Origin: Paracoccus aerodenitrificans
GTDB taxonomy: Bacteria; Pseudomonadota; Alphaproteobacteria; Rhodobacterales; Rhodobacteraceae
DNA: 64,000 bases
Assembly: GCF_027913215.1 (NCBI RefSeq)
Contig: NZ_CP115784.1
Location: 992,001-1,056,000, forward strand
Direction of reading: 5' to 3'
The notes beneath the pieces are model-generated. The model made no database searches and was not told the DNA's origin. It saw nothing but the letters and a program-made list of their open reading frames with translations. The first letter of the stretch is position 1, and each line of letters begins with the position of its first letter. Shown here in pieces: positions 17,333 to 26,853 of this stretch. The position numbers and the translations under genes were made by a program.

Positions 17333-18727
17333 TCAGACATGGATCGGGCCATCTCCAAGCGCCAGTGCCGCCTCGCGCACCGCTTCCGAGGTGGTCGGAT
17401 GGGCGTGACAGGTCAGCGCCACATCCTCTGCCGAGGCCCCGAACTCCATCGCGACGCAGATTTCATGGATCATCTCGCCCGCATTCGGTCCGATGATATG
17501 GCAGCCCAGAATCCGGTCGGTTTCGGCATCGGCCACGATCTTCACGAAACCATCGCCTTGGAACATCGCCTTGGCGCGCGCATTGCCGAGGAAGGGGAAT
17601 TTCCCGGTTTTCACCTTGCGCCCGGTCTCTTTCGCGGCGGCCTCGGTCAGTCCGACGCTCGCGACTTCGGGAGAGGTGTAAATCACACTTGGAATGACAT
17701 CGTAATTCACATGTCCGGCCTTGCCTGCGATGATTTCGGCCACGGCCATGCCCTCATCTTCGGCCTTATGGGCCAGCATCGGGCCGGGAACGGCATCGCC
17801 GATCGCATAGATGCCCTTGACGCTGGTCGCCCAATGATCGTCGATCTTCACCTGACCGCGATCGGTCAGCTCGACACCGGCCTTGTCCAGCCCCAGACCC
17901 TCGATATAGGGGCGGCGGCCCGTGGCCAGCAGGACCACATCGGCCTCGGCTGTCTGCTCGCTGTCATCCTTGCGCAGCTTATAGGTCACTTTCGCCGTGC
18001 CGTCGGTCATTGTCGCGGACTGAACGGCTGCGCCGAGGACGAATTTCATGCCCTGTTTGCCAAGGATTTTCTGGAACTGCTTCTGAACCTCGGCATCCAT
18101 GCCGGGAGTAACCGCGTCCAGATATTCGATCACCGTAACCTCGGCCCCGAGACGGGCATAAACCGATCCAAGCTCAAGCCCGATCACACCCGCGCCGATG
18201 ACGATCATGGTCTTCGGCAGCTTCGGCAGGGTCAGCGCACCGGTCGAATCCACGATGACACCGCCCGCATTGTCTATCTCGACGCCTTTCAGCGGGCTTG
18301 GTTCGGAGCCGGTGGCGATGACGATATTCTTCGTCTCATAGCTGTCCTCGCCCACTTTCACCTTGCCCGGCGCAGTGATCTCGGCCCACCCCTTGATCCA
18401 GTCGATCTTGTTCTTCTTGAACAGGAACTCGATCCCCTTGGTATTCGTCTCGACCGTTTCGGCCTTGTAGGACTGCATGATCGTCCAGTCGACCGAGGGT
18501 TCTTCGCCCATCAGGCCCATTTTCTCGAAATTATGTCCCGCCTCGTGGAACATATGCGAGGCGTGAAGCAGTGCCTTTGACGGGATGCAGCCGACATTCA
18601 GGCAGGTGCCGCCCAGAGTTCCGCGCCCCTCGATCACAGCCGTCTTGAGGCCAAGCTGAGCGGCGCGAATGGCGCATACATAACCGCCGGGGCCGGCGCC
18701 GATGACGATGAGGTCGTAGCTGGACAT
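17333..18727 (-). CDS. lpdA: Dihydrolipoyl dehydrogenase (E3)
   Basis: FAD-dependent E3 that reoxidises the dihydrolipoyl arm of 2-oxoacid dehydrogenase complexes, giving NADH. The 464-residue protein has the FAD-binding [17 protein letters not shown] at the N-terminus, the redox disulfide in [17 protein letters not shown], the NAD site [19 protein letters not shown] and the C-terminal [10 protein letters not shown] with catalytic His. AGGAGAT precedes the start. As the last enzyme gene of the sucCDAB block it probably serves SucAB, and may also serve other complexes. Confidence 0.96.
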   Translation of the reverse strand: MSSYDLIVIGAGPGGYVCAIRAAQLGLKTAVIEGRGTLGGTCLNVGCIPSKALLHASHMFHEAGHNFEKMGLMGEEPSVDWTIMQSYKAETVETNTKGIEFLFKKNKIDWIKGWAEITAPGKVKVGEDSYETKNIVIATGSEPSPLKGVEIDNAGGVIVDSTGALTLPKLPKTMIVIGAGVIGLELGSVYARLGAEVTVIEYLDAVTPGMDAEVQKQFQKILGKQGMKFVLGAAVQSATMTDGTAKVTYKLRKDDSEQTAEADVVLLATGRRPYIEGLGLDKAGVELTDRGQVKIDDHWATSVKGIYAIGDAVPGPMLAHKAEDEGMAVAEIIAGKAGHVNYDVIPSVIYTSPEVASVGLTEAAAKETGRKVKTGKFPFLGNARAKAMFQGDGFVKIVADAETDRILGCHIIGPNAGEMIHEICVAMEFGASAEDVALTCHAHPTTSEAVREAALALGDGPIHV

Positions 18728-18896
18728 AAAGATCTCCTTCAGAATTCTGTCCGCCTTGCCGCGTTACAAGCAGGGGCTTGTGTTGTGCTTACACAAGGGC
18801 GCAGGCGGTTTCACCTGTAAATTACCGGAAAGTTTTCGCAAGATCGCGAGGGGTGCTGTCCTGCCGCCGCGCCTGCTTTCGCCAACTGGCCGGGCT

Positions 18897-19286
18897 TCAG
18901 AACAGGGTCGCAAACAGCATCACCAGAGACGCCATGAAACCACAGGCCCAGATCACGCTGCGCCAGGGTGACCAGCCAAGCGCATAGGCGGGAATATACA
19001 GCACCCGCGCCAGAAGATAGATCCACGCAGATGCCGCCGTAACGGCGCTTTCCTGTCCCGACGCGGTGACGACGACAACGGCGATGGTGAAGAAAACCAG
19101 CCCCTCGAAGTGATTATTCACCGCCCGGCGCAGCCTTCCGGTCAGGGCCGAGAATTCGGGCTGGCTGTCGCGCGGGCCGGTATTCCACGTCGCACCCACA
19201 TCGGAGTTCATGACCATTCCGGCCAGACCGATCTGGAACGCCTGCAACAACGCCGCGAGGGCAAGTACCGTCAGTTCGGCGGCCAT
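18897..19286 (-). CDS. MAPEG family membrane protein (copy 1)
   Basis: A 129-residue protein with four hydrophobic helices and the MAPEG-type features RLRRAVNNHFEGLVFF and RVLYIPAYALGWSPWRSV. Eukaryotic MAPEG proteins are glutathione-dependent or eicosanoid enzymes; bacterial ones like this are uncharacterised. It closely resembles the next gene upstream (19334-19723), starting with the same TVLALAALLQA, so the pair arose by tandem duplication. AAGGAC precedes the start. Located between sucB and lpd in the TCA block; no reason for that placement is visible. Confidence 0.85.
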   Translation of the reverse strand: MAAELTVLALAALLQAFQIGLAGMVMNSDVGATWNTGPRDSQPEFSALTGRLRRAVNNHFEGLVFFTIAVVVVTASGQESAVTAASAWIYLLARVLYIPAYALGWSPWRSVIWACGFMASLVMLFATLF

Positions 19287-19333
19287 GTGATGTCCTTGTA
19301 ATATATCATCAATATCTCATGATCCGATCAGTA

Positions 19334-19723
19334 TCAGAACAAGGCGGCAAGGATCATGATCATGGTGGCGAAGAAGCCAACGGCAAAGATGACCGAGCGC
19401 CACGGCGTCCAGCCCAACGCATAGGCCGGTACATAAAGCACCCGCGCGATCAGATAAAGCCAGGCACAGATGGCGGTCAGCCCCGATTGCGCCTCGCCCA
19501 GTGTCACCACGACCACGGCGATGGTGAACAGGCTCAACCCCTCGAAATGGTTGCTCAGCGCCCTTTGCAACCGTCCCGTGACTGCTGACATGGCGACCGG
19601 CTTGTCGCGCGGCCCCATCGTGACTGCCGGTCCCAGTTCCAGATTGGCGCGGACGGCGAAGATGGCGAACTGGCAGGCCTGAAGCAGCGCTGCCAGAGCC
19701 AGTACGGTCAGTTCGGTCGTCAT
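19334..19723 (-). CDS. MAPEG family membrane protein (copy 2)
   Basis: A 129-residue paralogue of the gene at 18897-19286, identical in length and with matching blocks (ELTVLALAALLQA, LQRALSNHFEGLSLFTIAVV, ARVLYVPAYALGWTPWRSVI). Four membrane helices are expected. The conserved Asn-His-Phe-Glu-Gly after helix 1 is in the region that binds glutathione in characterised MAPEG enzymes, but a catalytic role here is only inference. It starts 2 bases after the stop of the small gene 19726-19980. Confidence 0.85.
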   Translation of the reverse strand: MTTELTVLALAALLQACQFAIFAVRANLELGPAVTMGPRDKPVAMSAVTGRLQRALSNHFEGLSLFTIAVVVVTLGEAQSGLTAICAWLYLIARVLYVPAYALGWTPWRSVIFAVGFFATMIMILAALF

Positions 19724-19725
19724 GC

Positions 19726-19980
19726 TCAGGCCGTTTCCAGCGTATGCGCCTCGGCAGAGCTGACCCCGGCCAAAGAGTTGAATGCACCCGCTGCGCCGTC
19801 CAGATAATCACGGGCCTTTTTCGCGTCATGCAGATCGAACAGCGCCCATGCGCTTGAGTTGCTCTCACGCCAGAGTTGCAGCAGGCTGAGCCCGTTATTG
19901 CTGCGATCCTCTGAGTCGCCGTCAAAGGCGGATTTGAACTTGGCGTAATCCGAGATCTTGTAGTTGATGAGCATCTGCAT
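19726..19980 (-). CDS. Small uncharacterised protein, possible ferredoxin-like alpha/beta fold
   Basis: An 84-residue acidic cytoplasmic protein beginning MQMLINYKISDYAKFKSAF. The start resembles dimeric alpha/beta-barrel families in which an N-terminal beta strand is followed by a Y/F-x-K-F-K helix, but I do not recognise the family with certainty and see no catalytic residues. It is tightly packed between the EVE gene (3 bases) and MAPEG copy 2 (2 bases), so it is a true operon member. Function unknown. Confidence 0.7.
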   Translation of the reverse strand: MQMLINYKISDYAKFKSAFDGDSEDRSNNGLSLLQLWRESNSSAWALFDLHDAKKARDYLDGAAGAFNSLAGVSSAEAHTLETA

Positions 19981-19983
19981 CGC

Positions 19984-20403
19984 TTACTCCTTCAGCATGG
20001 CGCTGCGGATGGTGCGGCCATCCGCCTCTGAAATTTCGAACAGCCCGCGGCGGGCCAGCATGCCCCAGTTTCCACGGGTGAATTCAAGCATGCTTCTCAA
20101 CGAGGCGACTGGCGTTTCGGTTGCGTCCACCCAGTCGATATCGCGACGGAAACCCATCATGCCGGGCCGCATTTCGGCCTGATAGGGCGGTGCATCCCGG
20201 ACCGTGCCAAGGGCCGTGAAGGCTTGCAGCGTCTCGCCATCCGGGTAGGCTGTTTTCGGAGAGTAATAAATCAGCGTGTCCCCGGGGCTGAGCCGTTTCA
20301 GCGGCGCAAGCTTGCCGTGATTCAGCATGGCGAAACCGGCTCTGACACCGATCATGACGTGATTACGGCTGACGACTCCGACCAAGTGGCGCGGATTGGT
20401 CAT
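19984..20403 (-). CDS. EVE domain-containing protein (UPF0310)
   Basis: A 139-residue protein recognised as EVE/UPF0310 by HLVGVVSRNHVMIGVRAGFA at the N-terminus, LSPGDTLIYYSPK and the late FTRGNWGMLARRGLFEI. EVE domains are related to PUA and YTH and bind modified bases in RNA or DNA. Here it stands alone, not fused to a nuclease as in anti-phage proteins. AAGGAA lies upstream of the start, and a pair of TGTACA palindromes lies 46-62 bases upstream, so it may have its own promoter inside the TCA block. Confidence 0.85.
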   Translation of the reverse strand: MTNPRHLVGVVSRNHVMIGVRAGFAMLNHGKLAPLKRLSPGDTLIYYSPKTAYPDGETLQAFTALGTVRDAPPYQAEMRPGMMGFRRDIDWVDATETPVASLRSMLEFTRGNWGMLARRGLFEISEADGRTIRSAMLKE

Positions 20404-20448
20404 ATCTTTTCCTTATGCTGCGAAGGGGGGCGAAACATGTGCACCGGA

Positions 20449-20465
20449 TGTACACAGCCTGTACA
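20449..20465. promoter_or_regulatory. Paired TGTACA palindromes upstream of the EVE gene
   Basis: Two perfect TGTACA palindromes (20449-20454 and 20460-20465) separated by CAGCC, with centres 11 bases apart, one helical turn. They sit between the GNAT stop and the EVE start. The arrangement suggests a dimer-of-dimers operator. The binding protein is unknown. Confidence 0.4.
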
Positions 20466-20480
20466 CATGGCATATGCCCG

Positions 20481-21005
20481 TCAATCCTTGCCCGCATCCG
20501 GCTGCTGCCGGTCGTCCAGAGCCAGTTGCAGGAAGGCAAGATCGAGCCAGCGTCCGAACTTGGCCCCGACCTGAGGCAGCAGGCCGACATGCTGAAACCC
20601 CAGCCTCTCATGCAGCCTGATCGAGGCAATATTCCCGGCCTCGATCCCGGCGACCATGACATGTTTTCCCATCCCTCGCGCCCGCGCGATCAACTCACGC
20701 ATCAGAGCCCCGCCCAGACCGGCACCCCGTCCATCTTTTGCGACATAGACGGAATGCTCGACTGTGTGACGATAGCCGTCAAAGGCCCGCCAATCCCCGA
20801 AAGAGGCATAGCCAAGCACATCACCCTCTGAGGAAACGGCAACCAGCACCGGATAGCCCGATTGCTGCCGGTCAGCCAGCCACGCGCGGCGGTTCGCCGC
20901 ATCGACCGGGGTTTCGTTCCAGGTGGCGGTCGAGTTGATCACCGCATCATTGTAGATTGAGAGAATGGCGCGGATATCGTCTTCCGTCGCGTCGCGTATT
21001 TGCAT
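20481..21005 (-). CDS. GNAT acetyltransferase, phosphinothricin-acetyltransferase (PAT/MddA) type
   Basis: A 174-residue enzyme with IRDATEDDIRAILSIYNDAV at the N-terminus, STATWNETP, the acetyl-CoA loop VYVAKDGRGAGLGGALMREL and the C-terminal RLHERLGFQHVGLLPQVGAKFG. This pattern belongs to the PAT/bar group, whose bacterial members acetylate methionine sulfone, methionine sulfoximine or phosphinothricin. ATG 21005 is chosen over GTG 21020 because AGGA precedes it at good spacing. It follows the sucB terminator, so it may have its own promoter. Confidence 0.87.
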   Translation of the reverse strand: MQIRDATEDDIRAILSIYNDAVINSTATWNETPVDAANRRAWLADRQQSGYPVLVAVSSEGDVLGYASFGDWRAFDGYRHTVEHSVYVAKDGRGAGLGGALMRELIARARGMGKHVMVAGIEAGNIASIRLHERLGFQHVGLLPQVGAKFGRWLDLAFLQLALDDRQQPDAGKD

Positions 21006-21114
21006 GATGAATTCCTGCACTGATCATCTGCCGCCAAGCTGGATCAGCGCTGTGCCAGAGGAAATATCCGGCGCAGGCGTAAGGCGCTGACAGTCAAGGT
21101 CGGTATCTTGCGAT

Positions 21115-21146
21115 AAAAACAGAGCGCGGCAAGACCTGCCGCGCTC
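21115..21146 (-). terminator. Intrinsic terminator after sucB
   Basis: A 10-bp perfect stem, GAGCGCGGCA (21122-21131) with TGCCGCGCTC (21137-21146), with a 5-base loop, followed on the minus strand by TGTTTTTATC. It is well placed about 35 bases beyond the sucB stop. Confidence 0.8.
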
Positions 21147-21178
21147 GTTGGTGATAAAGCAGTCGTCGAGGGGCTGAG

Positions 21179-22795
21179 TTACAGATCCATCAGCAGGCGG
21201 CGCGGATCTTCCAGCGCCTCTTTGACGCGGACGAGGAAGGTCACCGCGCCTTTGCCATCCACGATGCGGTGATCGTAGGACAGCGCCAGATACATCATCG
21301 GGCGAATGACGATTTCGCCGCCGACGACCATCGGGCGGTCCTGGATCTTGTGCATGCCCAGAATGCCCGATTGCGGCGGGTTCAGGATCGGTGAGGACAT
21401 CAGCGAGCCATAGACGCCGCCATTCGAGATGGTGAAGGTGCCGCCCTGCATTTCGTCCATCGTCAGCTTGCCGTCGCGGCCTTTCTTGCCAAGCTCGCCG
21501 ATTTCTTTCTCGATCGCGGCGAAGCTTTTCTGGTCGGCGTCGGGCACGACCGGGACGACCAGACCGTTCGGGGTGCCGACGGCCACGCCCATATTGACGT
21601 AGTTCTTGTAGACAACCTCGGTTCCGTCGATCTCGGCATTCACCTCGGGGACTTCGTTCAGCGCGTGGCAACAGGCCTTCACGAAGAAGGACATGAAACC
21701 CAGCTTGACGCCGTGCTTCTTCTCGAACTGGTCCTTGTATTCGTTGCGCAGATCCATGATCGCCTTCATGTCCGCCTCATTATAGGTGGTCAGCATGGCG
21801 GCGGTGTTCTGCGCGTCCTTCAGACGGCGGGCGATGGTCTGGCGCAGGCGGGTCATCTTGACGCGTTCCTCGCGCCCGGCCTGATCGGCGGATGCGGGTG
21901 CCTTGGCAGGCGCTTTGGCGGGGGTCTTGTCGCCGCCGGATTTCGCCTTGGCCACGTCCTCTTTCATGACACGGCCATCCTTGCCCGAGCCCTGAACCTG
22001 ATCGCGGTCGATGTTCTGTTCGGCCATTGCCTTCTTGGCGGAGGGCGCGTCCTCGACATCGTCCTTGCGCTTTTTGGTATCTTCGGGACCGGCACCCGGA
22101 GAACCGACATCGCTGGCAGTGTCGTCATCGCCGTCGCCTTCGGCCTCTGGCTCGGGCGCGGATTTGCTTCGGGATTTTCCGCCCGATGCGCCTTCGGTAA
22201 TGACGGCCAGCTTTGCCGAGGCATCGACCGTGTCGCCTTCCTCGGCGAGGATTTCGGCCAGCACGCCCGCAGCGGGGGCGGGAACCTCGACCGAGACCTT
22301 GTCGGTTTCCAGTTCGCACAGCATTTCGTCTGCCTCGACCTGATCGCCGACTTTCTTGAACCAGGTGGCGACGGTTGCCTCGGTGACCGATTCACCAAGA
22401 GAGGGCACCATGACGTCAACGGAATTTCCGCTCATATTCTTCTGTCCTTTTTGCGCTTCTTTTTTGGGGGCGTCGTCTTCGGCGCCGTCCTTGGCCGCCT
22501 TGGCAGAACCCCCATCCTGCTTGTCCTGTTTCCTGCCGCCCGACGAGGCACCCTTGCCGGATTCGTCGATCTGTGCCAGCAGCGCATCGACACCGACCGT
22601 TTCGCCTTCGGCGGCGACGATTTCGGCCAGCACACCGGCGGCGGGGGCGGGCACCTCGACCGTGACCTTGTCGGTTTCCAGCTCACACAGCATTTCATCT
22701 GCCGAAACCGTGTCGCCGACCTGCTTGAACCAGGTGGCGACAGTGGCTTCGGTCACGGATTCGCCCAGAGTGGGAACGCGGACTTCGGTTGTCAT
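21179..22795 (-). CDS. sucB: 2-oxoglutarate dehydrogenase E2 (dihydrolipoyl succinyltransferase) with two lipoyl domains
   Basis: Core of the 2-oxoglutarate dehydrogenase complex, transferring succinyl groups from E1 to CoA. In 538 residues it has two near-identical lipoyl domains (about 1-77, Lys43 in ETDKVTVEV; and 121-200, Lys166 in ETDKVSVEV), an E3-binding domain around [18 protein letters not shown] (about 240-285), and the catalytic domain ending with [12 protein letters not shown] (catalytic His and Asp). Most SucB proteins have one lipoyl domain. Met121 opens the second domain and is preceded by AAAGGA, so a 418-residue single-lipoyl form could also be made. It starts 2 bases beyond the sucA stop. 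Confidence 0.95.
   Translation of the reverse strand: MTTEVRVPTLGESVTEATVATWFKQVGDTVSADEMLCELETDKVTVEVPAPAAGVLAEIVAAEGETVGVDALLAQIDESGKGASSGGRKQDKQDGGSAKAAKDGAEDDAPKKEAQKGQKNMSGNSVDVMVPSLGESVTEATVATWFKKVGDQVEADEMLCELETDKVSVEVPAPAAGVLAEILAEEGDTVDASAKLAVITEGASGGKSRSKSAPEPEAEGDGDDDTASDVGSPGAGPEDTKKRKDDVEDAPSAKKAMAEQNIDRDQVQGSGKDGRVMKEDVAKAKSGGDKTPAKAPAKAPASADQAGREERVKMTRLRQTIARRLKDAQNTAAMLTTYNEADMKAIMDLRNEYKDQFEKKHGVKLGFMSFFVKACCHALNEVPEVNAEIDGTEVVYKNYVNMGVAVGTPNGLVVPVVPDADQKSFAAIEKEIGELGKKGRDGKLTMDEMQGGTFTISNGGVYGSLMSSPILNPPQSGILGMHKIQDRPMVVGGEIVIRPMMYLALSYDHRIVDGKGAVTFLVRVKEALEDPRRLLMDL
22433..22450 (-). promoter_or_regulatory. Internal ribosome site and ATG at the SucB domain boundary
   Basis: On the minus strand AAAGGA (22450-22445) lies 9 bases before an in-frame ATG (22435-22433) that encodes Met121 of SucB, exactly at the start of the second lipoyl domain ([17 protein letters not shown]). 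Translation from here would give a standard 418-residue SucB. It may be an active internal start or the relic of the ancestral start before duplication. Confidence 0.5.
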
Positions 22796-22797
22796 GA

Positions 22798-25764
22798 CTA
22801 TTCCTCGATGGTCAGCGCTTCGTCGATCAGCGCCTGTTGTTCAGCTTTGTGGCGTGAGGCAAGCCCCGTCGCGACCGAAGCCGCAGCGTGGCGTCCGACA
22901 TAGCGGGCGCGGAGATATTTGGCTTCAAGCTTGCCGAGCACCCATTCCAGATTGGGTTCGACAAAGCTCCACGCGCCCTGATTCTTGGGTTCTTCCTGAC
23001 ACCAGACGATTTCCGCCTGAGTGAAACGGCCCATATCCTTCAGCAGGGACTGGTTTGGGAACGGATAGAACTGTTCCAGCCGCATCAGATAGATATCGTC
23101 GATGCCGCGCTCGTCGCGTTCCTTCAGCAGATCGTAATAGACCTTGCCCGAGCAGATCACGAGACGGCGGATCTTGTCATCCGCGACCAGTTTCGTATCC
23201 GAGCGGCCCCGTTCCGCGTCGTCATGCAGCACCCGGTGGAAGGTTGATCCGGTCTGGAATTCCTCGGCATCGGACACGGCCAGCGGGTGACGCAGCAGCG
23301 ATTTCGGGGTCATGATGACCAGAGGCTTGCGGAACTGGCGGTGGATCTGGCGGCGCAGGATGTGGAAGAAATTCGCCGGGGTCGAGCAATTCGCGACGAT
23401 CCAGTTATCCTCGGCGCACATTTGCAGGAAGCGTTCCAGACGCGCCGATGAGTGTTCCGGCCCCTGACCTTCATAGCCATGCGGCAGAAGCATCACCAGA
23501 CCCGACATGCGCAGCCATTTCTTTTCGCCCGAGGAAATGAACTGGTCGAACATGATCTGCGCACCATTGGCGAAATCGCCGAACTGGGCTTCCCACATGG
23601 TCAGCGCGTTCGGCTCGGCCAGGGAATAGCCATATTCGAAGCCGAGCACCGCATATTCCGAGAGCATGGAATCATGCACCTCATACCGGGCCTGACCCTC
23701 GCGGATATTGTTCAGCGGGTAATAGCGGTCTTCGTTGACCTGATCGACGAAGGCCGAGTGGCGGTGGCTGAACGTGCCGCGGGTGGAATCCTGCCCGGTC
23801 AGGCGGACCGGATGGCCTTCCAGAAGCAGCGATCCGAAGGCGAGCGCCTCGCCCGTGGCCCAGTCGAAACCCTCGCCGGTTTCGAACATCTTCTTCTTCG
23901 CCTCGATCAGCCGACCGACGGTCTTGTGCAGATTGATATCCTCGGGCGCGGTGGTCAGGGCGCGGCCGATTTCCTCCATCGCCTCCTTGGGGATGCCGGT
24001 ATCGCCGCGGACATATTCCTCGCCCTCTTTCTCGAATCCGGTCCATTTCCCGTCCAGCCAGTCGGCCTTGTTGGGCTTGAAGTTCTTGCCGAGGTCGAAT
24101 TCCTCGGAGAGATGGGCCTGGAAGGCGGATTTCATATCCTCGATCTCGCCTTCGGGGATCAGCCCGTCAGCGACCAGCCGGTCGGTGTAAAGCTGAAGGG
24201 TCGTCTTGTGGCCCTTGATCTCCTTGTACATCGCCGGGTTGGTGAACATCGGCTCATCGCCTTCGTTGTGACCGAAGCGGCGATAGCAGAAAATGTCGAT
24301 GACCACGTCCTTGTGGAATTTCTGGCGGAACTCGGTCGCGACCTTGGCGGCGTGGACAACCGCTTCGGGATCGTCGCCATTGACGTGGAAAATCGGCGCC
24401 TCGACCATCAGAGCTATATCGGTCGGATAGGGCGAGGTACGGCTGAAATGCGGTGCGGTGGTGAAGCCGATCTGGTTGTTCACGACGATATGGATCGTCC
24501 CGCCGGTGCGGTGGCCGCGAATGCCGGAAAGCTGAAGGCATTCCGCGACGATGCCCTGACCGGCGAAAGCCGCATCGCCATGCAGCAGGATCGGCAAGAC
24601 GCCGGTGCGGTCGGTCCGGTCGCCAAGCTGATCGCCCTTGGCCCGTGCCTTGCCGAGAACGACCGGATTGACGGCCTCAAGATGCGAGGGGTTGGCGGTC
24701 AGCGACAGGTGCACGGTATTGCCGTCGAATTCACGGTCCGAGGACGCGCCGAGGTGATATTTCACGTCACCCGAGCCATCGACCTCTTCCGGTTTGAAGC
24801 TGCCGCCCTGAAATTCGTGGAAGATCGCGCGATAGGGTTTGCTCAACACATTGGCCAGCACGGAGAGGCGGCCCCGGTGCGGCATGCCGATGACGATTTC
24901 CTTCACGCCGAGCGCACCGCCGCGCTTGATGATCTGTTCCATTGCCGGGATCAGCGATTCACCGCCATCAAGGCCGAAACGCTTGGTTCCCATGTATTTT
25001 ACATGCAGGAATTTCTCGAACCCTTCAGCCTCGACCAGCTTGTTCAGGATGGCGCGGCGGCCATTCTGGGTGAAGGCGATTTCCTTGCCGTAACCCTCGA
25101 TCCGTTCCTTCAGCCATGCGGCTTCCTCGGGGTTCGAGATATGCATGTATTGCAGCGCAAACGTACCGCAATAAGTGCGGGCCATGATCTCCTTGATTTC
25201 GCGCATCGAGGCGATTTCCAGCCCCAGCACGTTGTCGATGAAGATCGGGCGATCCATGTCGGACTCGCTGAAGCCGTAAGTCTCGGGGTGAAGCTCTCCG
25301 TGGTCGGGAACTTCGCGCAGCCCCAGCGGATCAAGATCGGCGTGAAGATGGCCGCGGATCCGGTAGGCGCGGATCAGCATCAGCGCACGGATCGAATCGA
25401 GCACTGCCTGACGCATGGCGTCCGGGGTGATTTCCTTGCCCTTCTCGGTCGCTTTGGCGGCGATTTTCTCCATCGCGGCATTCGCTTCGGCCTCGGAGGT
25501 CATCGGCCATTCGCCGGTCAGCGCGGCGGTCAGCTCGCCATTGGCGGTCGGCGGCCAGTCCGCGCGTTTCCAGCTTGGACCCGCTGCCTCGGCCTTGGCA
25601 TCCGCCGCGTCGTCGCCAAGCCCGGCGAAAAAGCGGTCCCATGCGGCATCGACCGCTTTCGGGTCGCGGGCCCATTGACCGTAAAGCTGTTCGACATACT
25701 CGGCATTATGTCCCTGCAGGAAGGACGAATCGTGAAACTCGGTGTTTTTGGGTTGTTCGGTCAT
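22798..25764 (-). CDS. sucA: 2-oxoglutarate dehydrogenase E1
   Basis: Thiamine diphosphate enzyme that decarboxylates 2-oxoglutarate and succinylates the lipoyl arm of SucB. The start [20 protein letters not shown] at 25764 gives 988 residues, the normal size; an upstream extension in the same frame runs into the DUF805 gene. The N-terminal E2-binding segment ([11 protein letters not shown]) and the ThDP motif [18 protein letters not shown] with NNQIGFTT are clear. The C-terminal region has [12 protein letters not shown]. It overlaps the DUF805 gene by 4 bases and is 2 bases from sucB. Confidence 0.97.
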   Translation of the reverse strand: MTEQPKNTEFHDSSFLQGHNAEYVEQLYGQWARDPKAVDAAWDRFFAGLGDDAADAKAEAAGPSWKRADWPPTANGELTAALTGEWPMTSEAEANAAMEKIAAKATEKGKEITPDAMRQAVLDSIRALMLIRAYRIRGHLHADLDPLGLREVPDHGELHPETYGFSESDMDRPIFIDNVLGLEIASMREIKEIMARTYCGTFALQYMHISNPEEAAWLKERIEGYGKEIAFTQNGRRAILNKLVEAEGFEKFLHVKYMGTKRFGLDGGESLIPAMEQIIKRGGALGVKEIVIGMPHRGRLSVLANVLSKPYRAIFHEFQGGSFKPEEVDGSGDVKYHLGASSDREFDGNTVHLSLTANPSHLEAVNPVVLGKARAKGDQLGDRTDRTGVLPILLHGDAAFAGQGIVAECLQLSGIRGHRTGGTIHIVVNNQIGFTTAPHFSRTSPYPTDIALMVEAPIFHVNGDDPEAVVHAAKVATEFRQKFHKDVVIDIFCYRRFGHNEGDEPMFTNPAMYKEIKGHKTTLQLYTDRLVADGLIPEGEIEDMKSAFQAHLSEEFDLGKNFKPNKADWLDGKWTGFEKEGEEYVRGDTGIPKEAMEEIGRALTTAPEDINLHKTVGRLIEAKKKMFETGEGFDWATGEALAFGSLLLEGHPVRLTGQDSTRGTFSHRHSAFVDQVNEDRYYPLNNIREGQARYEVHDSMLSEYAVLGFEYGYSLAEPNALTMWEAQFGDFANGAQIMFDQFISSGEKKWLRMSGLVMLLPHGYEGQGPEHSSARLERFLQMCAEDNWIVANCSTPANFFHILRRQIHRQFRKPLVIMTPKSLLRHPLAVSDAEEFQTGSTFHRVLHDDAERGRSDTKLVADDKIRRLVICSGKVYYDLLKERDERGIDDIYLMRLEQFYPFPNQSLLKDMGRFTQAEIVWCQEEPKNQGAWSFVEPNLEWVLGKLEAKYLRARYVGRHAAASVATGLASRHKAEQQALIDEALTIEE

Positions 25765-26387
25765 TGATCTTGCTCCAGCGGGCTTGGCCCGAAGCGGTTG
25801 GTCCCGGGCTGCGATTTCCGCACAGTCCAGATAAGTATTATCAGCGAAAGGATAAGAGAGAGGGCGATCCCGGCATAGAGGATCGCCACAACAAGCGTTA
25901 ACGAGGGGGGCGCAGAGGCCGCGCCGGAAATGGCCGCGACCTGCACCAGCAGGATGACGGCCACCACCGGGATCAATGGGGCCAGAAGCCACCAGCCGCT
26001 GCGATCCGTATCGTGCAGACGCCGCACGGTGACGGTCAGGCTTGGCAGCAAGACGACAAGGCCCGCCACGGCAGAGAGCGGCCCCTCACCGAAACTGGCA
26101 TCGGCTGGCAGCATTCCGAGACCTGCCTCGATCATGCCGACCAGAGCGGCAAGGATCGTGGTTGCAAGGACCCACCACCAATATTCCGACCGGCGCGCGC
26201 GGCCCGAGAAGCGGATATATTTCGAGATCACGCTGCGTATCGACTGAACCGGCCCCATTCCGGGGGCGGAGGGCCGATGCCCTGCATATTCTGGCTGTGC
26301 TTCGGGCAGGGCAGAGCGCATGGGATTGCTGCTGCGCCATGCGGTGCCGCCGATCCGTCCTCGTCCTGTGCGGTCCTGATCGCTCAT
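25761..26387 (-). CDS. DUF805 membrane protein
   Basis: A 208-residue inner-membrane protein with the DUF805 hallmarks YIRFSGRARRSEYWWWVL and RRLHDTDRSGWWLL and about four helices. An N-terminal hydrophilic stretch (about 60 residues, TGRGRIGGTAWRSS..) precedes the domain. DUF805 proteins are of unknown function. It begins 7 bases after the lipoprotein gene stop and overlaps sucA by 4 bases, so it is co-translated with the TCA enzymes, although a metabolic link is not apparent. Start at 26387 gives MSDQDRTG; longer in-frame sequence overlaps the lipoprotein gene. Confidence 0.85.
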   Translation of the reverse strand: MSDQDRTGRGRIGGTAWRSSNPMRSALPEAQPEYAGHRPSAPGMGPVQSIRSVISKYIRFSGRARRSEYWWWVLATTILAALVGMIEAGLGMLPADASFGEGPLSAVAGLVVLLPSLTVTVRRLHDTDRSGWWLLAPLIPVVAVILLVQVAAISGAASAPPSLTLVVAILYAGIALSLILSLIILIWTVRKSQPGTNRFGPSPLEQDQ

Positions 26388-26394
26388 CCCTGCC

Positions 26395-26784
26395 TCACAC
26401 ACAGAAAATGTCGATCTTGCGCGTGCCGGGATCATCCCCTGCGGCGACCTGCGGTGCGGGCAGAACATTCGACACGCGGCGTCTTTCCAGCCCGCATAAA
26501 GCGGATGCGGCGCGTTGCTCGGCATCCATCGGAGCGGATGCGGGAAGATAGATCAGCCGCCAGCCGAAATTGCGCCGGGCTACGGTGCGCACGGATTCGG
26601 GCGGAAGATTGGTCGCAAGGGGCAGATTAGTACTGGCCGGAACGCCGCCGCGCAGGATTTCGTCAGTATTTCCCGGACCGCATGAGGACAGACCAAACAC
26701 CGTTGTCGCGAACAGCGCCGCAGGCACAAAGCGCACAGACCCGGAAACCGGGACAGGCGCTGCGTGATCTGGGCGGGCGTTCAT
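26395..26784 (-). CDS. Uncharacterised small lipoprotein
   Basis: About 129 residues with a signal sequence ending in a lipobox (VFGLSSC) and a short mature domain holding two more Cys near the C-terminus (ALCGLERRR and DIFCV). No family recognised. Three starts are possible (GTG 26793, ATG 26787, ATG 26784); the last has the best spacing to AGGTGG. It sits between sucD and the DUF805 gene on the same strand, 69 bases from sucD. Likely anchored in a membrane facing the periplasm; the two C-terminal Cys could form a disulfide. Confidence 0.7.
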   Translation of the reverse strand: MNARPDHAAPVPVSGSVRFVPAALFATTVFGLSSCGPGNTDEILRGGVPASTNLPLATNLPPESVRTVARRNFGWRLIYLPASAPMDAEQRAASALCGLERRRVSNVLPAPQVAAGDDPGTRKIDIFCV

Positions 26785-26853
26785 CATATCCACCTGGGTT
26801 TTGCGGTTTGCCGCACCCCCATAGTTAGTCCGGGGATGCGGCCTGTCAAATCA

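Noticed and set aside
23452-25767. 771-codon open frame on the plus strand over sucA
   Set aside because: It lies antisense to sucA in a GC-rich gene, where third-position bias opens long antisense frames. It has no family match or ribosome site.
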